Assembly: GCF_016741875.1 (NCBI RefSeq)
Contig: NZ_JAERRF010000030.1
Location: 33,452-97,451 of the forward strand
Direction: 5' to 3'
Origin: Streptomyces coffeae
GTDB taxonomy: Bacteria; Actinomycetota; Actinomycetes; Streptomycetales; Streptomycetaceae
Length of the DNA: 64,000 bases
Made by a program: the position numbers and the translations under genes. The notes under the pieces are model-generated. The model worked only from the letters and a program-made list of their open reading frames with translations. It did not search any database and was not told the origin of the DNA. Positions 55,346 to 64,000 of the stretch are shown here, piece by piece. Position 1 is the stretch's first letter. Each line of letters opens with the position of its first letter.

Positions 55346-57052
55346 GTGAGCAGCGAGGTCGGAGCAGAGGTCATCGAGGCCGCGCGGTCCGGTGACCCGG
55401 TGGCGCGGGATCAGCTCGTCAGCGCGTATCTGCCACTGGTCTACAACGTCGTCGGCCGCGCCCTCAAGGGGCATGCGGACGTCGACGACGTGGTCCAGGA
55501 CACCATGATCCGGGCCCTCGGCGGGCTCGGCGGACTGCGGGACCCCTCCGCCTGCCGCTCCTGGCTCGTGGCGATCGCGATGAACCAGGTGCGCCGGCAC
55601 TGGCGGGAGCGGCAGGACGCGCCCGTCGGCGGCCTGGGGGAGGTGCACGAAATGCCCGGACCCGAGCCCGACTTCGCCGATCTGACGATTGTGCGGCTGG
55701 GGCTGGAAGGCCAGCGCAAGGAGGTCGCCGAGGCGACGCGCTGGCTCGACGACAGCGAGCAGGAAGTGCTCTCGCTGTGGTGGCTGGAGGCCGGGGGTGA
55801 ACTGAGCCGCGCCGAGGTGGCCGCCGCCCTCGACCTCTCGCCGCAGCACACGGCCGTACGCGTCCAGCGCACCAAGGATCAGCTGGAGACCGCGCGGGTG
55901 GTGGTCCGCGCCCTGTCCACCACCCCGCTCTGCGGCGAACTGCGGCAGCTCACCGGCATCTGGGACGGACGGCCGTCCGCGCTGTGGCGCAAGCGAATAT
56001 CCCGCCACGCCCGCGGCTGCGCCGGGTGCTCCGGCCACTGGTCCGGACTGGTCCCGGCCGAGGGACTGCTCGTCGGGCTCGGTCTGGTGCCGGTGGCGGG
56101 CGCGCTGCTGGGCTGGCGGGCGAGTACGGCCGCCGCCGCGCAACTCCCCATGGACCCGGCCGGATCGGCCGTGCCCGGCGACGCGTGGACGCACTCGGCG
56201 GACACCACGGTGCTCCCGGCGGTGGACCTGGGACCGGCCGGTGCGCACGGCTCGGCCGGCGCGACGCACGGCTCGGCCGGCACGCACGCCGCGGACGGGG
56301 CGCGCGGCGCCCGGCACCGGGCCCGCAAGCGGTCCCGCGCCGCCCGCGGTGCCGGGATCGCGGCGCTCGCGCTGGCCGTCGGCGGTTCCGCGCTGCTGCT
56401 GGTCCCCGGGGACAAGGGGCACAACGACGCCGGGAGCAGCCGGACCGCACCGCTGGCGGAGGAGACCCCGTCCGCCGATGAGCCCACCCCCGACCACACC
56501 ACCACCCGGCCCGCCAGCCGCAAGGAGAGCCCGACGCGGCGCCCGGTCACCAAGGCGCCCCGTACCTCCAAGCCCACTCCGCGCCCCAGCACCAGCGCCC
56601 CGACCGCACCGCCCACCCGCTCCGCCCCGACCACGGCGCCTCCGAAGGCCGACCCCGGCTCGGGCAACAGCACCGCGTTCGCGCAGCAGGTCATGGAGCT
56701 GGTCAACATCGAGCGCGGCAAGGTGGGCTGCTCCCCGGTCCGCCTCAACGACAAGCTGAACTCCGCCGCCCAGCGCCACTCCGACGACATGGCCGCCCGC
56801 GGCTACTTCGACCACACCTCCCCCGACGGCTCGGACCCCGGCGACCGCATCACCGCCGCCGGATACCCGTGGCGCACCTACGGCGAGAACATCGCCAAGG
56901 GGCAGCAGACCCCGGCCGCGGTCATGGACTCCTGGATGAACAGCCCCGGCCACCGGCAGAACATCCTCAACTGCGACTTCACGGAGATGGGCGTCGGCGT
57001 CAACCGCGGCAGCGGAGGCCCCACCTGGACCCAGGCGTTCGGCGACCGCTGA
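55346..57052 (+). CDS. ECF-like sigma factor fused to extracytoplasmic CAP domain
   Basis: 568 residues from a GTG at 55346. Residues ~10-190 form an ECF-type sigma: VEIEAARSGDP-like start, then LVYNVVGRALKGHADVDDVV (region 2), QDTMIRALGGLGGLRD and the region 4 helix LSRAEVAAALDLSPQHTAVR. A zinc-finger-like CAGCSGH near 225 follows. A membrane helix (GIAALALAVGGSALLLVPG, ~333) leads to a long Thr/Pro/Ser linker. A C-terminal SCP/CAP domain (~445-568) reads VMELVNIERGKVGCSPVRLN, ARGYFDHTSPDGSDPGDRIT, YGENIAKGQ, SPGHRQNIL. A sigma factor tethered to the membrane by its own extracellular domain implies release by proteolysis or a sensory role. Confidence 0.9.
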   Translation: MSSEVGAEVIEAARSGDPVARDQLVSAYLPLVYNVVGRALKGHADVDDVVQDTMIRALGGLGGLRDPSACRSWLVAIAMNQVRRHWRERQDAPVGGLGEVHEMPGPEPDFADLTIVRLGLEGQRKEVAEATRWLDDSEQEVLSLWWLEAGGELSRAEVAAALDLSPQHTAVRVQRTKDQLETARVVVRALSTTPLCGELRQLTGIWDGRPSALWRKRISRHARGCAGCSGHWSGLVPAEGLLVGLGLVPVAGALLGWRASTAAAAQLPMDPAGSAVPGDAWTHSADTTVLPAVDLGPAGAHGSAGATHGSAGTHAADGARGARHRARKRSRAARGAGIAALALAVGGSALLLVPGDKGHNDAGSSRTAPLAEETPSADEPTPDHTTTRPASRKESPTRRPVTKAPRTSKPTPRPSTSAPTAPPTRSAPTTAPPKADPGSGNSTAFAQQVMELVNIERGKVGCSPVRLNDKLNSAAQRHSDDMAARGYFDHTSPDGSDPGDRITAAGYPWRTYGENIAKGQQTPAAVMDSWMNSPGHRQNILNCDFTEMGVGVNRGSGGPTWTQAFGDR

Positions 57053-57104
57053 GGTCACCTCCGTCGCAAGCAGCAGCACACGCGGCGGCCGTGGCCGCGG
57101 AATG

Positions 57105-58199
57105 TCAGCCGCGGGTGAGCGCGAAGCCCTCGGTTCCCGGCTCGCCAGGGAACGGGGCCGTGGCCTCCGGTACGTCGAGGGCCGGTACGTCGAGCGCCGG
57201 GTGGACGCGGGCCGGGAGGACGGGAGCCAGGACGCCGAAGGCCGGGAAGCCGGAGAGGAACACCGGGTGGACGGCGCCCCGGTGGGGCGTTCGCGCCGGC
57301 AGCGAGTCCGGACGTGGGGCCGGAAGCGCGGCCGGGACCGGCTGCCGGGACGCCGGTACGGAACCGGCCGGGCGGGGCGCGCGGGAGAGCAGGACCACGC
57401 CGCGGGCCGCCGCCGCGGCGCCCGCGAGGGCGAGGGCGGTGCCCGCCGGGCCGCCGTGGAGGCGCTCGCCCAGCAGGGTGATGCCGATGGCCGCCGCGGC
57501 GACCGGGTTGGCGAGGGTCAGAGTGGCCAACGGGGCGCCCAGGCCGCCCGCGTAGGCGCTCTGCGAAAGCAGCAGACCGCTCACCGCGAACGCCGCGACC
57601 AGGACGGCCATCGCCAGTACGGGCCAGGACAGCACGGCGGTCCCGGTGTGGGCGGTGAGCGCGACCGTGAGGGTCTGGGTGAGCGCCGAGGCGACGCCGG
57701 AGGCGATACCGGACGCCGCGGCGAACCGCAGCCCACGGCCGCGTGGCCGCCGGCCGGGCCGGGTGAGCAGGGCGATCAGCGCCAGGACGACAGCCGCCAC
57801 CGACAGCGCCTCGGACAGGGTCAGGGTGTCGTGCGGCGCGGCGCCACCGGTGACCGGCAGCAGGGCGCCGAGGCCGAGCAGGGCCAGCGCGGTACCGCGC
57901 CACTCGGTCCGCAGGACCCGTCGGCCCGCGAGCCGCGCGCCCAGCGGGACGGCGGCGACCAGGGTGAGCGCGCCCAGCGGCTGGACGAGCGTGAGCGGGC
58001 CGTATCCGAGCGCCGCCACATGCAGCAGGGCACCGGCCGCGTTCAGCCCGACCGCTCCCCACCAGGCGCCGCACAGCAGCAGCCCGGCGATGCCGCCCCG
58101 GCGGCCGGAGCCCGCCAGCCGCTCCTGGGCCACGGCCGCGGTCGCGTAGGCCACGGCGGAGGCGAGGGCGAGTACGACGGCCATGAGAGTCGGGTCCAT
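57105..58199 (-). CDS. DMT-superfamily (EamA/NIPA-like) transporter
   Basis: 364 residues from the ATG at 58199. About nine or ten hydrophobic helices in two halves, starting LMAVVLALASAVAYATAAVA and ending GGPAGTALALAGAAAAARGV. The YGPLTLVQPLGALTLVAAVP motif in the first half and LATLTLANPVAAAAIGITLL in the second are those of drug/metabolite or NIPA-type magnesium transporters. A ~80-residue Pro/Ala/Arg-rich cytoplasmic tail follows. It is divergent from the TetR gene across a region with several copies of a shared motif, so it is the likely target of that repressor. Confidence 0.88.
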   Translation of the reverse strand: MDPTLMAVVLALASAVAYATAAVAQERLAGSGRRGGIAGLLLCGAWWGAVGLNAAGALLHVAALGYGPLTLVQPLGALTLVAAVPLGARLAGRRVLRTEWRGTALALLGLGALLPVTGGAAPHDTLTLSEALSVAAVVLALIALLTRPGRRPRGRGLRFAAASGIASGVASALTQTLTVALTAHTGTAVLSWPVLAMAVLVAAFAVSGLLLSQSAYAGGLGAPLATLTLANPVAAAAIGITLLGERLHGGPAGTALALAGAAAAARGVVLLSRAPRPAGSVPASRQPVPAALPAPRPDSLPARTPHRGAVHPVFLSGFPAFGVLAPVLPARVHPALDVPALDVPEATAPFPGEPGTEGFALTRG

Positions 58200-58241
58200 C
58201 CGCCGCTCCTCCCGTCCGCCCGGCCGCTTGCGGCCAGTCCC

Positions 58242-58332
58242 TATCGGTACACGACTGTACCGATACGAGAGTGTACCGGTTCATCGGTGTATCGGTACAG
58301 GTGTGTATCGGTACGCCGATGTCTCGGTACAC
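58242..58332. promoter_or_regulatory. Cluster of TetR operator repeats
   Basis: A perfect inverted repeat TATCGGTACA-CGAC-TGTACCGATA (58242-58265) is followed by further copies of the half-site: GTGTACCGGT near 58271, TATCGGTACA at 58290-58299, TATCGGTAC at 58306-58314 and TCTCGGTACAC at 58322-58332. They fill the region between the DMT transporter and TetR genes. They are probably binding sites of the TetR protein, allowing cooperative repression in both directions. Confidence 0.78.
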
Positions 58333-58377
58333 TGCGAGAGGGGAGCCGGGTATCGGGGGAGTCCGAGGAGGAAACAC

Positions 58378-58989
58378 ATGCCGTCGGAGGCCACGGCCAC
58401 GCAGCAGCGCCGTTCGAAGATCACTCCCGAGCGGGAGCAGGAGTTCTACACGGCGGTGCTGGATCTGCTCCAGGAGGGCGGATACGAGGCGCTCACCATC
58501 GAGGGCGTCGCCGCCCGCACCCGCTCCAGCCGTTCCACGCTCTACCGCCAGTGGAACTCCAAGCCGCAGCTGGTGGTCGCGGCACTGCGGTCCGGCAACC
58601 GCCGGATGGCCCTGGAGGGCATCGACACCGGTTCCCTGGAGGGCGATCTGCGTGCGGTCGCCGAGGCCATCGGGTCCGTATGCGGTGGGGACACCAAGCT
58701 GATGTACGCGGTCGGGCATGCCGCGCTGCACGACCCCGAGCTGCTGGAGGCGCTGCGTTCGGCGCTGATCGAGCACGAGGTGGCGGCGATCCTGGCCATG
58801 GTCCGCAAGGGTGTGGACCGCGGTGAGGTCGCCGAGGGCAACGCGGCGGCCGAGTTCGTACCCACCCAGCTGATCGGCGCGATGCGGGTGCGCCCGCTGC
58901 TGGAGGGGCGGCAGGCCGACGCCGCCTACCTCACCCGTTTCCTGGAGTCCTCGGTCTTCCCCGCCCTGGGGATCGGCGTGCGGGCCTGA
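58378..58989 (+). CDS. TetR-family transcriptional regulator
   Basis: 203 residues from the ATG at 58378, with GAGGAGG 6 bases upstream. The N-terminal helix-turn-helix reads TIEGVAARTRSSRSTLYRQW. The C-terminal helical ligand domain carries the TetR_C pattern (LMYAVGHAALHDPELLEALR ... EVAAILAMVRKGVDRGEV). It is divergent from the DMT-type transporter gene. Clustered TATCGGTACA sites just upstream are its probable operators. The ligand is unknown, presumably what the transporter exports. Confidence 0.93.
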   Translation: MPSEATATQQRRSKITPEREQEFYTAVLDLLQEGGYEALTIEGVAARTRSSRSTLYRQWNSKPQLVVAALRSGNRRMALEGIDTGSLEGDLRAVAEAIGSVCGGDTKLMYAVGHAALHDPELLEALRSALIEHEVAAILAMVRKGVDRGEVAEGNAAAEFVPTQLIGAMRVRPLLEGRQADAAYLTRFLESSVFPALGIGVRA

Positions 58990-59010
58990 CGCCTCGGCGG
59001 TCGCGTCCCG

Positions 59011-59886
59011 TCAGATCACCGGCGGACGGCCCAGCCGGGTCATCCGCCACACCGTGCGCCAGCGCATCGGACGCCGGGTGCCGCAGGGGGTGCGGACCCC
59101 CTCCATGAATCCGCCCGCCCACGCCCGCAGACCGTCCACGGCGCGGGTGCGCGCCAGGGTGAGCAGCGTCCAACTGCCCAGGTAGAGGGGGATCAGGGGC
59201 AGCGGCAGATGGCGGCGGGCCAGCCAGACCCGGTTGCGGGCGGTCATCCGGTAGTAGACCGCGTGCCGGGCGGGGGAGGTCTTGGGGTGCTGGAGCAGCA
59301 GCTCGGGGGAGTACCGCACGGTCCAGCCGTCGTCCAGCGCCCGCCAGGCGAGATCGGTCTCCTCATGGGTGAAGAAGAACGCGTCCGGCCAGCCGCCGAT
59401 CCGCTCCAGCATGGGCATCGACAGGGCGTGTCCGCCACCGAGGAAGGTGGTCACCTCACCTCCGCGCATCGGGTCCGAGGCGCGCAGCCGGGGGACGTGG
59501 CGGCGCTGGGTCTCACCGTGCTCGTCGGCGATGCGGAAGCTCACAATGCCCAGCCGTGGATCGGCCGCGTACAGATCGCGCACCGTACGGAACACATCGG
59601 GGTCGATGAGCAGTCCGTCGTCGTCGAGGTCGATCACCACATCGACATCGCCGAACTCGCGCAGCCGTCGCAGCGCCACATTGCGGCCGCCCGAGACGCC
59701 CATGTTCTCGTCCAGTTCGACGGCGGTCACATGCGCGGGGAGCTCGGGGAGCGGGGAGCCGTTGCCGACGACCACGATCCGGGTCGCGGATACGTCCTGC
59801 TTGTCCACCGACTCCAGGAGCGCGGCCACCTCGCGGGGCCGGTTGCCCATGGTCAGGATGGCCACACCCAGGCGCGGTTCGGACAC
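59011..59886 (-). CDS. Family 2 glycosyltransferase
   Basis: 291 residues from a GTG at 59886. GT-A fold: LGVAILTMGNRPREVAALLE, VVVGNGS, ENMGVSGGRNVALRRLREFG and the DXD-type metal site VVIDLDDDGLLID (~95). The acceptor end reads FFFTHEETDLAWRALDDGW (the ED-type catalytic region). An amphipathic C-terminal tail (PLPLIPLYLGSWTLL) suggests membrane association. The sugar and acceptor are unknown; related Streptomyces proteins act in cell-wall or exopolysaccharide assembly. It stands alone, with no coupled partner. Confidence 0.9.
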   Translation of the reverse strand: MSEPRLGVAILTMGNRPREVAALLESVDKQDVSATRIVVVGNGSPLPELPAHVTAVELDENMGVSGGRNVALRRLREFGDVDVVIDLDDDGLLIDPDVFRTVRDLYAADPRLGIVSFRIADEHGETQRRHVPRLRASDPMRGGEVTTFLGGGHALSMPMLERIGGWPDAFFFTHEETDLAWRALDDGWTVRYSPELLLQHPKTSPARHAVYYRMTARNRVWLARRHLPLPLIPLYLGSWTLLTLARTRAVDGLRAWAGGFMEGVRTPCGTRRPMRWRTVWRMTRLGRPPVI

Positions 59887-59998
59887 GGCAGGACTCCAGA
59901 GCTCGACGACGATCCCCGCGATCGTAGCCGTTCACCGAAGTGGCCACTTCCGTACAGCCAATGTTCATCAAGGGACGCGCGGACAGCGGAAGCGGGCC

Positions 59999-60628
59999 TC
60001 AGCCGTCGAGGGAGGCCACGGCCTTCTTGGCGGCGCCGATCGCGCCCTCGCGTATGGCCGCGGCCGACGCGGCCTGATGGCTGTCGAAGTCGCCGCCGTT
60101 GTACGTCACCGTAATCGTCGCGTTGGCCCTGCGGACGGTGACCTTGGCCTCGCGCATCTTCTGGCCGTCGTCGGTGGTGAGCGTCTCGGCGATCCACGCC
60201 CGGTCGCCGAGGCCGGACAGTGGTTCGGCGGAGTCCGGGCCCTTCTCCCCGCCCGGCGAGGTGCCCGCGACGTCGTAGGCGATGTCCAGCCAGCGGTAGT
60301 CGTAGCCGTCCAGGGCGTGCCATGAGCAGCCGGTGCGGCGGGAGACATCGCCGGTCTTCAGCTCGTTCCCGGCCGCCGAGCCCCCGGGCACCAGCTTCTT
60401 GACCGTGTCCGCGGGGAGGGCGGCGCAGGCTCGCGCCGGTGCCTTGGGGTAGCGGGGCGGCGCGGTGGAGTCGCCGGGGGCGGGGGCGGGGGCCGAGGGT
60501 TTCGGCGAGGCGTCGGCCTGCCGGGGCCGCGCGTCCGAGTCGCTCGTGGTGGTCATGGCCACACCGGCGGCGGCGAGCACGGCCACAGGCACCAGACGAG
60601 CGGCCAGCGTGAGCGGCAGAGAACGCAT
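59999..60628 (-). CDS. Exported DUF3558-like protein
   Basis: 209 residues from the ATG at 60628. The signal peptide (LAARLVPVAVLAAAGVAMT) lacks a lipobox Cys, so the protein is probably secreted or held by an uncleaved anchor. After a Pro/Ser/Ala-rich linker the domain has a two-cysteine pattern (ARACAALPADTVKKLV ... RRTGCSWHALDGYDYRWLDI) and RAWIAETLT, as in DUF3558-type lipoproteins of actinomycetes. That family has no defined biochemical role. It stands alone. Confidence 0.78.
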   Translation of the reverse strand: MRSLPLTLAARLVPVAVLAAAGVAMTTTSDSDARPRQADASPKPSAPAPAPGDSTAPPRYPKAPARACAALPADTVKKLVPGGSAAGNELKTGDVSRRTGCSWHALDGYDYRWLDIAYDVAGTSPGGEKGPDSAEPLSGLGDRAWIAETLTTDDGQKMREAKVTVRRANATITVTYNGGDFDSHQAASAAAIREGAIGAAKKAVASLDG

Positions 60629-61202
60629 GGCGGTCTCTTTTCGGTCGGATGGCGGTCGTGAAAAGGGAGGCGCGGGCGGGGTGATGGGCTGGTGGGAGCA
60701 GTGGGAGAGACCATGCCATACGGAGCGATCGTGGAACACCCCGGGCCCGGAGAAGATCGCTGCTGGCCTAATGGGGTGAATTTACATCTTCTTCACATTA
60801 TCCACCCAAATCCCTGGATATCTACGACGGGTGACGATCCATCGACCATCGGTCGCGACCGGTTTACGGCCTTCCTCCCGCCCCTCCCGTCGCGGACCGC
60901 ACCTTCACCTCCAGAGCCCCCCGAGTCTCCCGTGGCCGCGGCGCCCTCTGCCGCGCCGTGCGCGCCCCATCCGTCGCTTTCCGTACCTCTCTCACCTCTC
61001 GTACCGTGCCGACCGCCATCTCCCCCTTCACCAGGACTTTCTGATGTCACATCAGTTGATCCGGGGGGCGGCGGATTGCGTCAAACGCCCCTTCCGGCAA
61101 CGGTCCTCATCCAGTGGCCATGTACGTGTCGTGTGCGGGCAAACACACCGCCGCTCCCCGACACTCCAATTCCTCTGACGCCACGAAGCCAGGGGAGAGC
61201 AC
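60629..61202. other. 574-base intergenic region upstream of phoD
   Basis: It holds the divergent promoters of the DUF3558-like and phoD genes. An AT-rich stretch at about 60777-60830 (GTGAATTTACATCTTCTTCACATTATC) has a short inverted GTGAA/TTCAC pair and could be a phosphate-regulator or promoter site, but it does not clearly match the PHO box. No coding region is recognised. The phoD leader would be long if transcription starts there. Confidence 0.4.
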
Positions 61203-62825
61203 ATGGCACACGACTCGCACCAGCAGGCGATACGAGCCGCGGCAGCACGTCTGGGCCGCCGCCGCTTCCTCACCGTAACCGGTGCCGCCGCCGCACTCGC
61301 GTTCACCACCAACCTGCCCAGCGCCCAGGCCGCGCAGGTGTCTTCGCAATCGCTCACCGACAACCCCTTCACCCTCGGCGTGGCCTCCGGTGATCCGCTG
61401 CCGGACTCCGTCGTGCTGTGGACCAGACTGGCGCCCCGTCCCTACGAGCCGGGCAACGGGCTGCCCGAGGAGGGCACCGTCACGGTCGACTGGGAGGTCG
61501 CCCGCGACGAGCACTTCAAGCGGATCGCCCGGCGCGGCAGGGCCGGAGCGCACGCCGAGTTCAACCACGCCCTGCACGTGGACGTCAAGGGGCTCGAGGC
61601 CGACCGCGTCTACTGGTACCGCTTCCGTGCGGGCAAGTGGATCAGCCCGGTGGGCCGCACCCGCACCGCCCCCTCCACCGGGGCCCGGATCCATGACCTG
61701 CGGTTCGGCCTGGTGTCCTGCCAGGCGTACCACGACGGCTACTACACCGCCCTCGCCCACCTCGCGAACGAGGACCTGGACGCCGTCTTCCACGTCGGTG
61801 ACTACCACTACGAGTACGCCGTCAACGCCACTGGTGGCGCCCGCAATTACTCCGACCGCCGCCTCCCCGCCGTCTTCAACACCGAAACCCTCACCCTCCA
61901 GGACTACCGGCTGCGCTACGCGCTCTACAAGTCCGACGAGGACCTCCAGGCCGCCCACGCCGCGTTCCCCTGGTACGTCACCTGGGACGACCACGAGACC
62001 GAGAACAACTACGCCGACGACGTCGACGAGAACAACAGCCCGCCGGAGGAGTTCCTGGTCCGCCGGGCCGCCGCGTACCGCGCGTACTGGGAGAACATGC
62101 CGCTGCGCATGCCGCAGCAGCCCGAGGGCCCCGATATGCGGCTCTACCGCCGCTACCACTACGGCAGGCTCGCCCAGTTCGACATCCTCGACACCCGCCA
62201 GTACCGCTCCAACCAGGCGTACGGAGACGGCTGGCAGTACCCCGGGCCCGACTCCGAGGACCCGGCGCGCACCCTCACCGGCGCGGCCCAGGAGCGCTGG
62301 CTGCTCGATGGCTTCCACCGCTCCACGGCCACCTGGAACGTCCTTCCGCAGCAGGTCACCTTCTCCCAGCGGAAGAACACCACCGACGCCCGCTCCAAGC
62401 TCTCCATGGACTCCTGGGACGGCTACCCGGCCTCCCGCGACCGGATCCTCGCGGGTGTCGAGCAGGCCGGTGTGGAGAACTTCGTCGTCCTCACCGGTGA
62501 CGTCCATGTCCACTACGCCTTCGACATCAAGAAGGACTTCAACAAGCCCGACTCCCGCACCCTGGGCGTCGAGTTCGTCGGCACGTCCATCAGCAGCGGG
62601 AAGGACGGCGCGGACAAGCCCGCCAACTGGTCGACCTACATGGCGGCCAACCCGCATATGAAGTTCTACAACGGCCGTCGCGGCTATGTGACGGTCACGC
62701 TGGACGAGCAGCATGCGCGGGCCGACTACAAGACGGTCTCCGCGGTCACCACCCCGGGGGCGCCGCTCACCATCGCGGCGTCCTTCGTCAGCGAGGCCGG
62801 AAACCCCGGTCTGCACTCCGCCTGA
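61203..62825 (+). CDS. phoD: Alkaline phosphatase D (PhoD), Tat-secreted
   Basis: 540 residues. The Tat signal peptide has the twin-arginine motif GRRRFLTVTGAAAALAFTTN. The mature protein begins with the PhoD N-terminal domain (FTLGVASGDPLPDSVVLWTR), a hallmark of the family. The metallophosphatase core follows: GLVSCQAYHDGYYTALAHLA, FHVGDYHYEYA, YVTWDDHETENNYADD, and VVLTGDVHVHYAFDIK. PhoD is a calcium/iron-dependent phosphodiesterase and monoesterase that releases phosphate from nucleic acids and teichoic acids. The start ATG follows GGGGAGAGC. Confidence 0.95.
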   Translation: MAHDSHQQAIRAAAARLGRRRFLTVTGAAAALAFTTNLPSAQAAQVSSQSLTDNPFTLGVASGDPLPDSVVLWTRLAPRPYEPGNGLPEEGTVTVDWEVARDEHFKRIARRGRAGAHAEFNHALHVDVKGLEADRVYWYRFRAGKWISPVGRTRTAPSTGARIHDLRFGLVSCQAYHDGYYTALAHLANEDLDAVFHVGDYHYEYAVNATGGARNYSDRRLPAVFNTETLTLQDYRLRYALYKSDEDLQAAHAAFPWYVTWDDHETENNYADDVDENNSPPEEFLVRRAAAYRAYWENMPLRMPQQPEGPDMRLYRRYHYGRLAQFDILDTRQYRSNQAYGDGWQYPGPDSEDPARTLTGAAQERWLLDGFHRSTATWNVLPQQVTFSQRKNTTDARSKLSMDSWDGYPASRDRILAGVEQAGVENFVVLTGDVHVHYAFDIKKDFNKPDSRTLGVEFVGTSISSGKDGADKPANWSTYMAANPHMKFYNGRRGYVTVTLDEQHARADYKTVSAVTTPGAPLTIAASFVSEAGNPGLHSA

Positions 62826-62893
62826 CGCTCCTCGCGCCCGGCCCGCGGTACGCGTCCGGCCCCACCCCGGGCCGGGCGCGTACCCTGCCGTGC

Positions 62894-63991
62894 GTGGCGA
62901 CGAGGAACGAAGCGAACCGCGACCGCGCGCTGTCCCGGCTGGTCGGGGATGTGGCGGCGCTCCCCGAGGCGCTCCCCGAGGGGGAGCGGCCGTGGTGCGC
63001 CGGGGTGGCCCTGGCCGCGGGGACCGGATCGGGCCCGCTGGTCCGGGAAGCCTCCGGCTGGGCGGTGCGCTATGCGGCCCACGACCGGGAGCTGCCGCGC
63101 GAGCGGTGGGAGCCGGTGCGGGCCGACACTCTCTTCGACCTTGCCTCGCTCACCAAGCTGTTCACCACGATCGTGGCGGTGCGGGCCCTGGAACGCGGGC
63201 GGATCGCTCTCGACGCGCCCGTCGCCTCGTACGCGCCGGCGTTCACGGCCGCCGCCGAACACGGCATCACGGTGCGGCAGCTGCTCACCCACACCTCGGG
63301 CCTGGTCCCCGAACTCCCCCTGTACGACTGCGCCTCCGCCGAGGAGCGGCTGACCCGGCTGACCTGCGAGCCCCCGGCCACCGCCCCCGGCACCGCGCGC
63401 CGCTACTCCGATCTCAACTTCCTGCTGTTGCAGGCCGTGCTCGAAGGCGCCGAGGGCGAACCCCTGGACCGGCTCGTCCACGACACCATCACCGGCCCCC
63501 TGGGCATGACCTCCACCCGCTTCCGCCCACCCGCCTCCTGGCTGCCACGGATCGCCGCGACGGAGGACCAGCGACGCCCCTGGGGCAAACTGGACCGCGG
63601 CATGGTGCGGGGCACCGTCCATGACGAGAACGCCTACGCCCTGGGCGGGATCGCGGGCCACGCGGGACTCTTCGCCACGGCCGGGGACCTCGCCGTGCTG
63701 TGCCGCACCCTGCTGCGCGGCGGCGACCCGCTGCTCGCCCCCTCCTCCGTGGACCTGATGCTGACGGCACCCGGCCTGGGCTTCGAGATCGACCAGCCGT
63801 GGTTCATGGGCGAGTTGGCGGGACGGGGCGCGGCGGGCCACACCGGCTTCACCGGAACGAGCCTGGTCCTGGACCGCGCCACCGACTCCTATCTGGTGCT
63901 GCTGGCCAACACCGTCCACCCCCGCCGCCGCCCCGCCGACAACCGCCCGAGGGCGGCCGCGGCGACGGCCCTGGCCCATGCCGTGTGGTGA
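62894..63991 (+). CDS. Serine hydrolase, beta-lactamase/class C esterase family
   Basis: 365 residues from a GTG at 62894. The fold of class C beta-lactamases and DD-peptidases: the SxxK motif in LFDLASLTKLFTTIVAVRAL (S and K of SLTK, ~85), HTSGLVPELPLYD after it, the YxD-type motif in ARRYSDLNFLLLQAVLEGAE (YSD, ~172), and HTGFTGTSLVLDRA (the third HTG motif, ~318). No signal peptide is seen, so it may be cytoplasmic. The substrate is unknown; esterase, peptidase and amidase roles are all known in the family. It ends 9 bases before the window edge, with no visible partner gene. Confidence 0.9.
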   Translation: MATRNEANRDRALSRLVGDVAALPEALPEGERPWCAGVALAAGTGSGPLVREASGWAVRYAAHDRELPRERWEPVRADTLFDLASLTKLFTTIVAVRALERGRIALDAPVASYAPAFTAAAEHGITVRQLLTHTSGLVPELPLYDCASAEERLTRLTCEPPATAPGTARRYSDLNFLLLQAVLEGAEGEPLDRLVHDTITGPLGMTSTRFRPPASWLPRIAATEDQRRPWGKLDRGMVRGTVHDENAYALGGIAGHAGLFATAGDLAVLCRTLLRGGDPLLAPSSVDLMLTAPGLGFEIDQPWFMGELAGRGAAGHTGFTGTSLVLDRATDSYLVLLANTVHPRRRPADNRPRAAAATALAHAVW

Positions 63992-64000
63992 CGACGGGCC

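Noticed and set aside
60777..60830. PHO box upstream of phoD.
   Set aside because: The GTGAA/TTCAC pair does not match the direct-repeat pattern of PhoP sites well, and it is about 400 bases from the gene.

Overview
The window looks like a Streptomyces (or close relative) chromosome. GC and third-position GC are very high, genes overlap by GTGA/ATGA/TGATG junctions, and there is an actinobacterial-type RNase P RNA gene, a LAL-type LuxR regulator, a secreted M4 protease and a Tat-exported PhoD phosphatase.

Left flank (1-6647): a LacI-controlled ABC sugar importer (two permeases and a binding lipoprotein), a MerR regulator coupled to a small membrane protein, and rnpB (6237-6647).

Island (about 6621-46791, roughly 40 kb): the last 27 bases of rnpB (6621-6647) recur at 46765-46791 with 25 of 27 identical, including a perfect 15-base core. 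The second copy is followed by a strong hairpin that looks like the displaced rnpB terminator. I read this as an element integrated into the 3' end of rnpB. No integrase survives in the window.

The left three quarters of the island is a dense anti-phage locus. A HsdM-like methylase (6947-8602) faces an McrB-McrC-UvrD operon whose UvrD protein carries an N-terminal RelE/ParE-like domain. Divergent from mcrB runs an operon of a complete sigma-70 factor, DrmA, DrmB, a short UvrD-like helicase and an EcsC-like protein. Convergent with that operon is a Ser/Thr-kinase/SF2-helicase/nuclease fusion of about 2113 residues, then DrmD and DrmMI. DrmA, DrmB, DrmD and DrmMI are the class 1 DISARM core; the usual DrmC phospholipase-D protein is absent. 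All four transcription units have a GTTGACAAC-type element upstream in the same orientation as the gene, which suggests co-regulation. The working model is one composite, co-regulated defence system with its own sigma factor and kinase.

The right part of the island holds a secreted endonuclease/exonuclease/phosphatase-fold protein, a membrane/lipoprotein operon, a LAL regulator, a phage terminase remnant, a frameshifted AT-richer RipA-like membrane gene and a two-repeat type I-E CRISPR remnant.

Right flank (46792-64000): a secreted M4 protease; a three-gene ATP-grasp / PEP-synthase-like / MFS cluster, possibly with a 35-residue peptide gene, beside a divergent PAS-LuxR regulator; a sigma-CAP fusion; a DMT transporter divergent from a TetR regulator with clustered operators; a GT2 glycosyltransferase; a DUF3558-like protein; PhoD; and a beta-lactamase-fold serine hydrolase.
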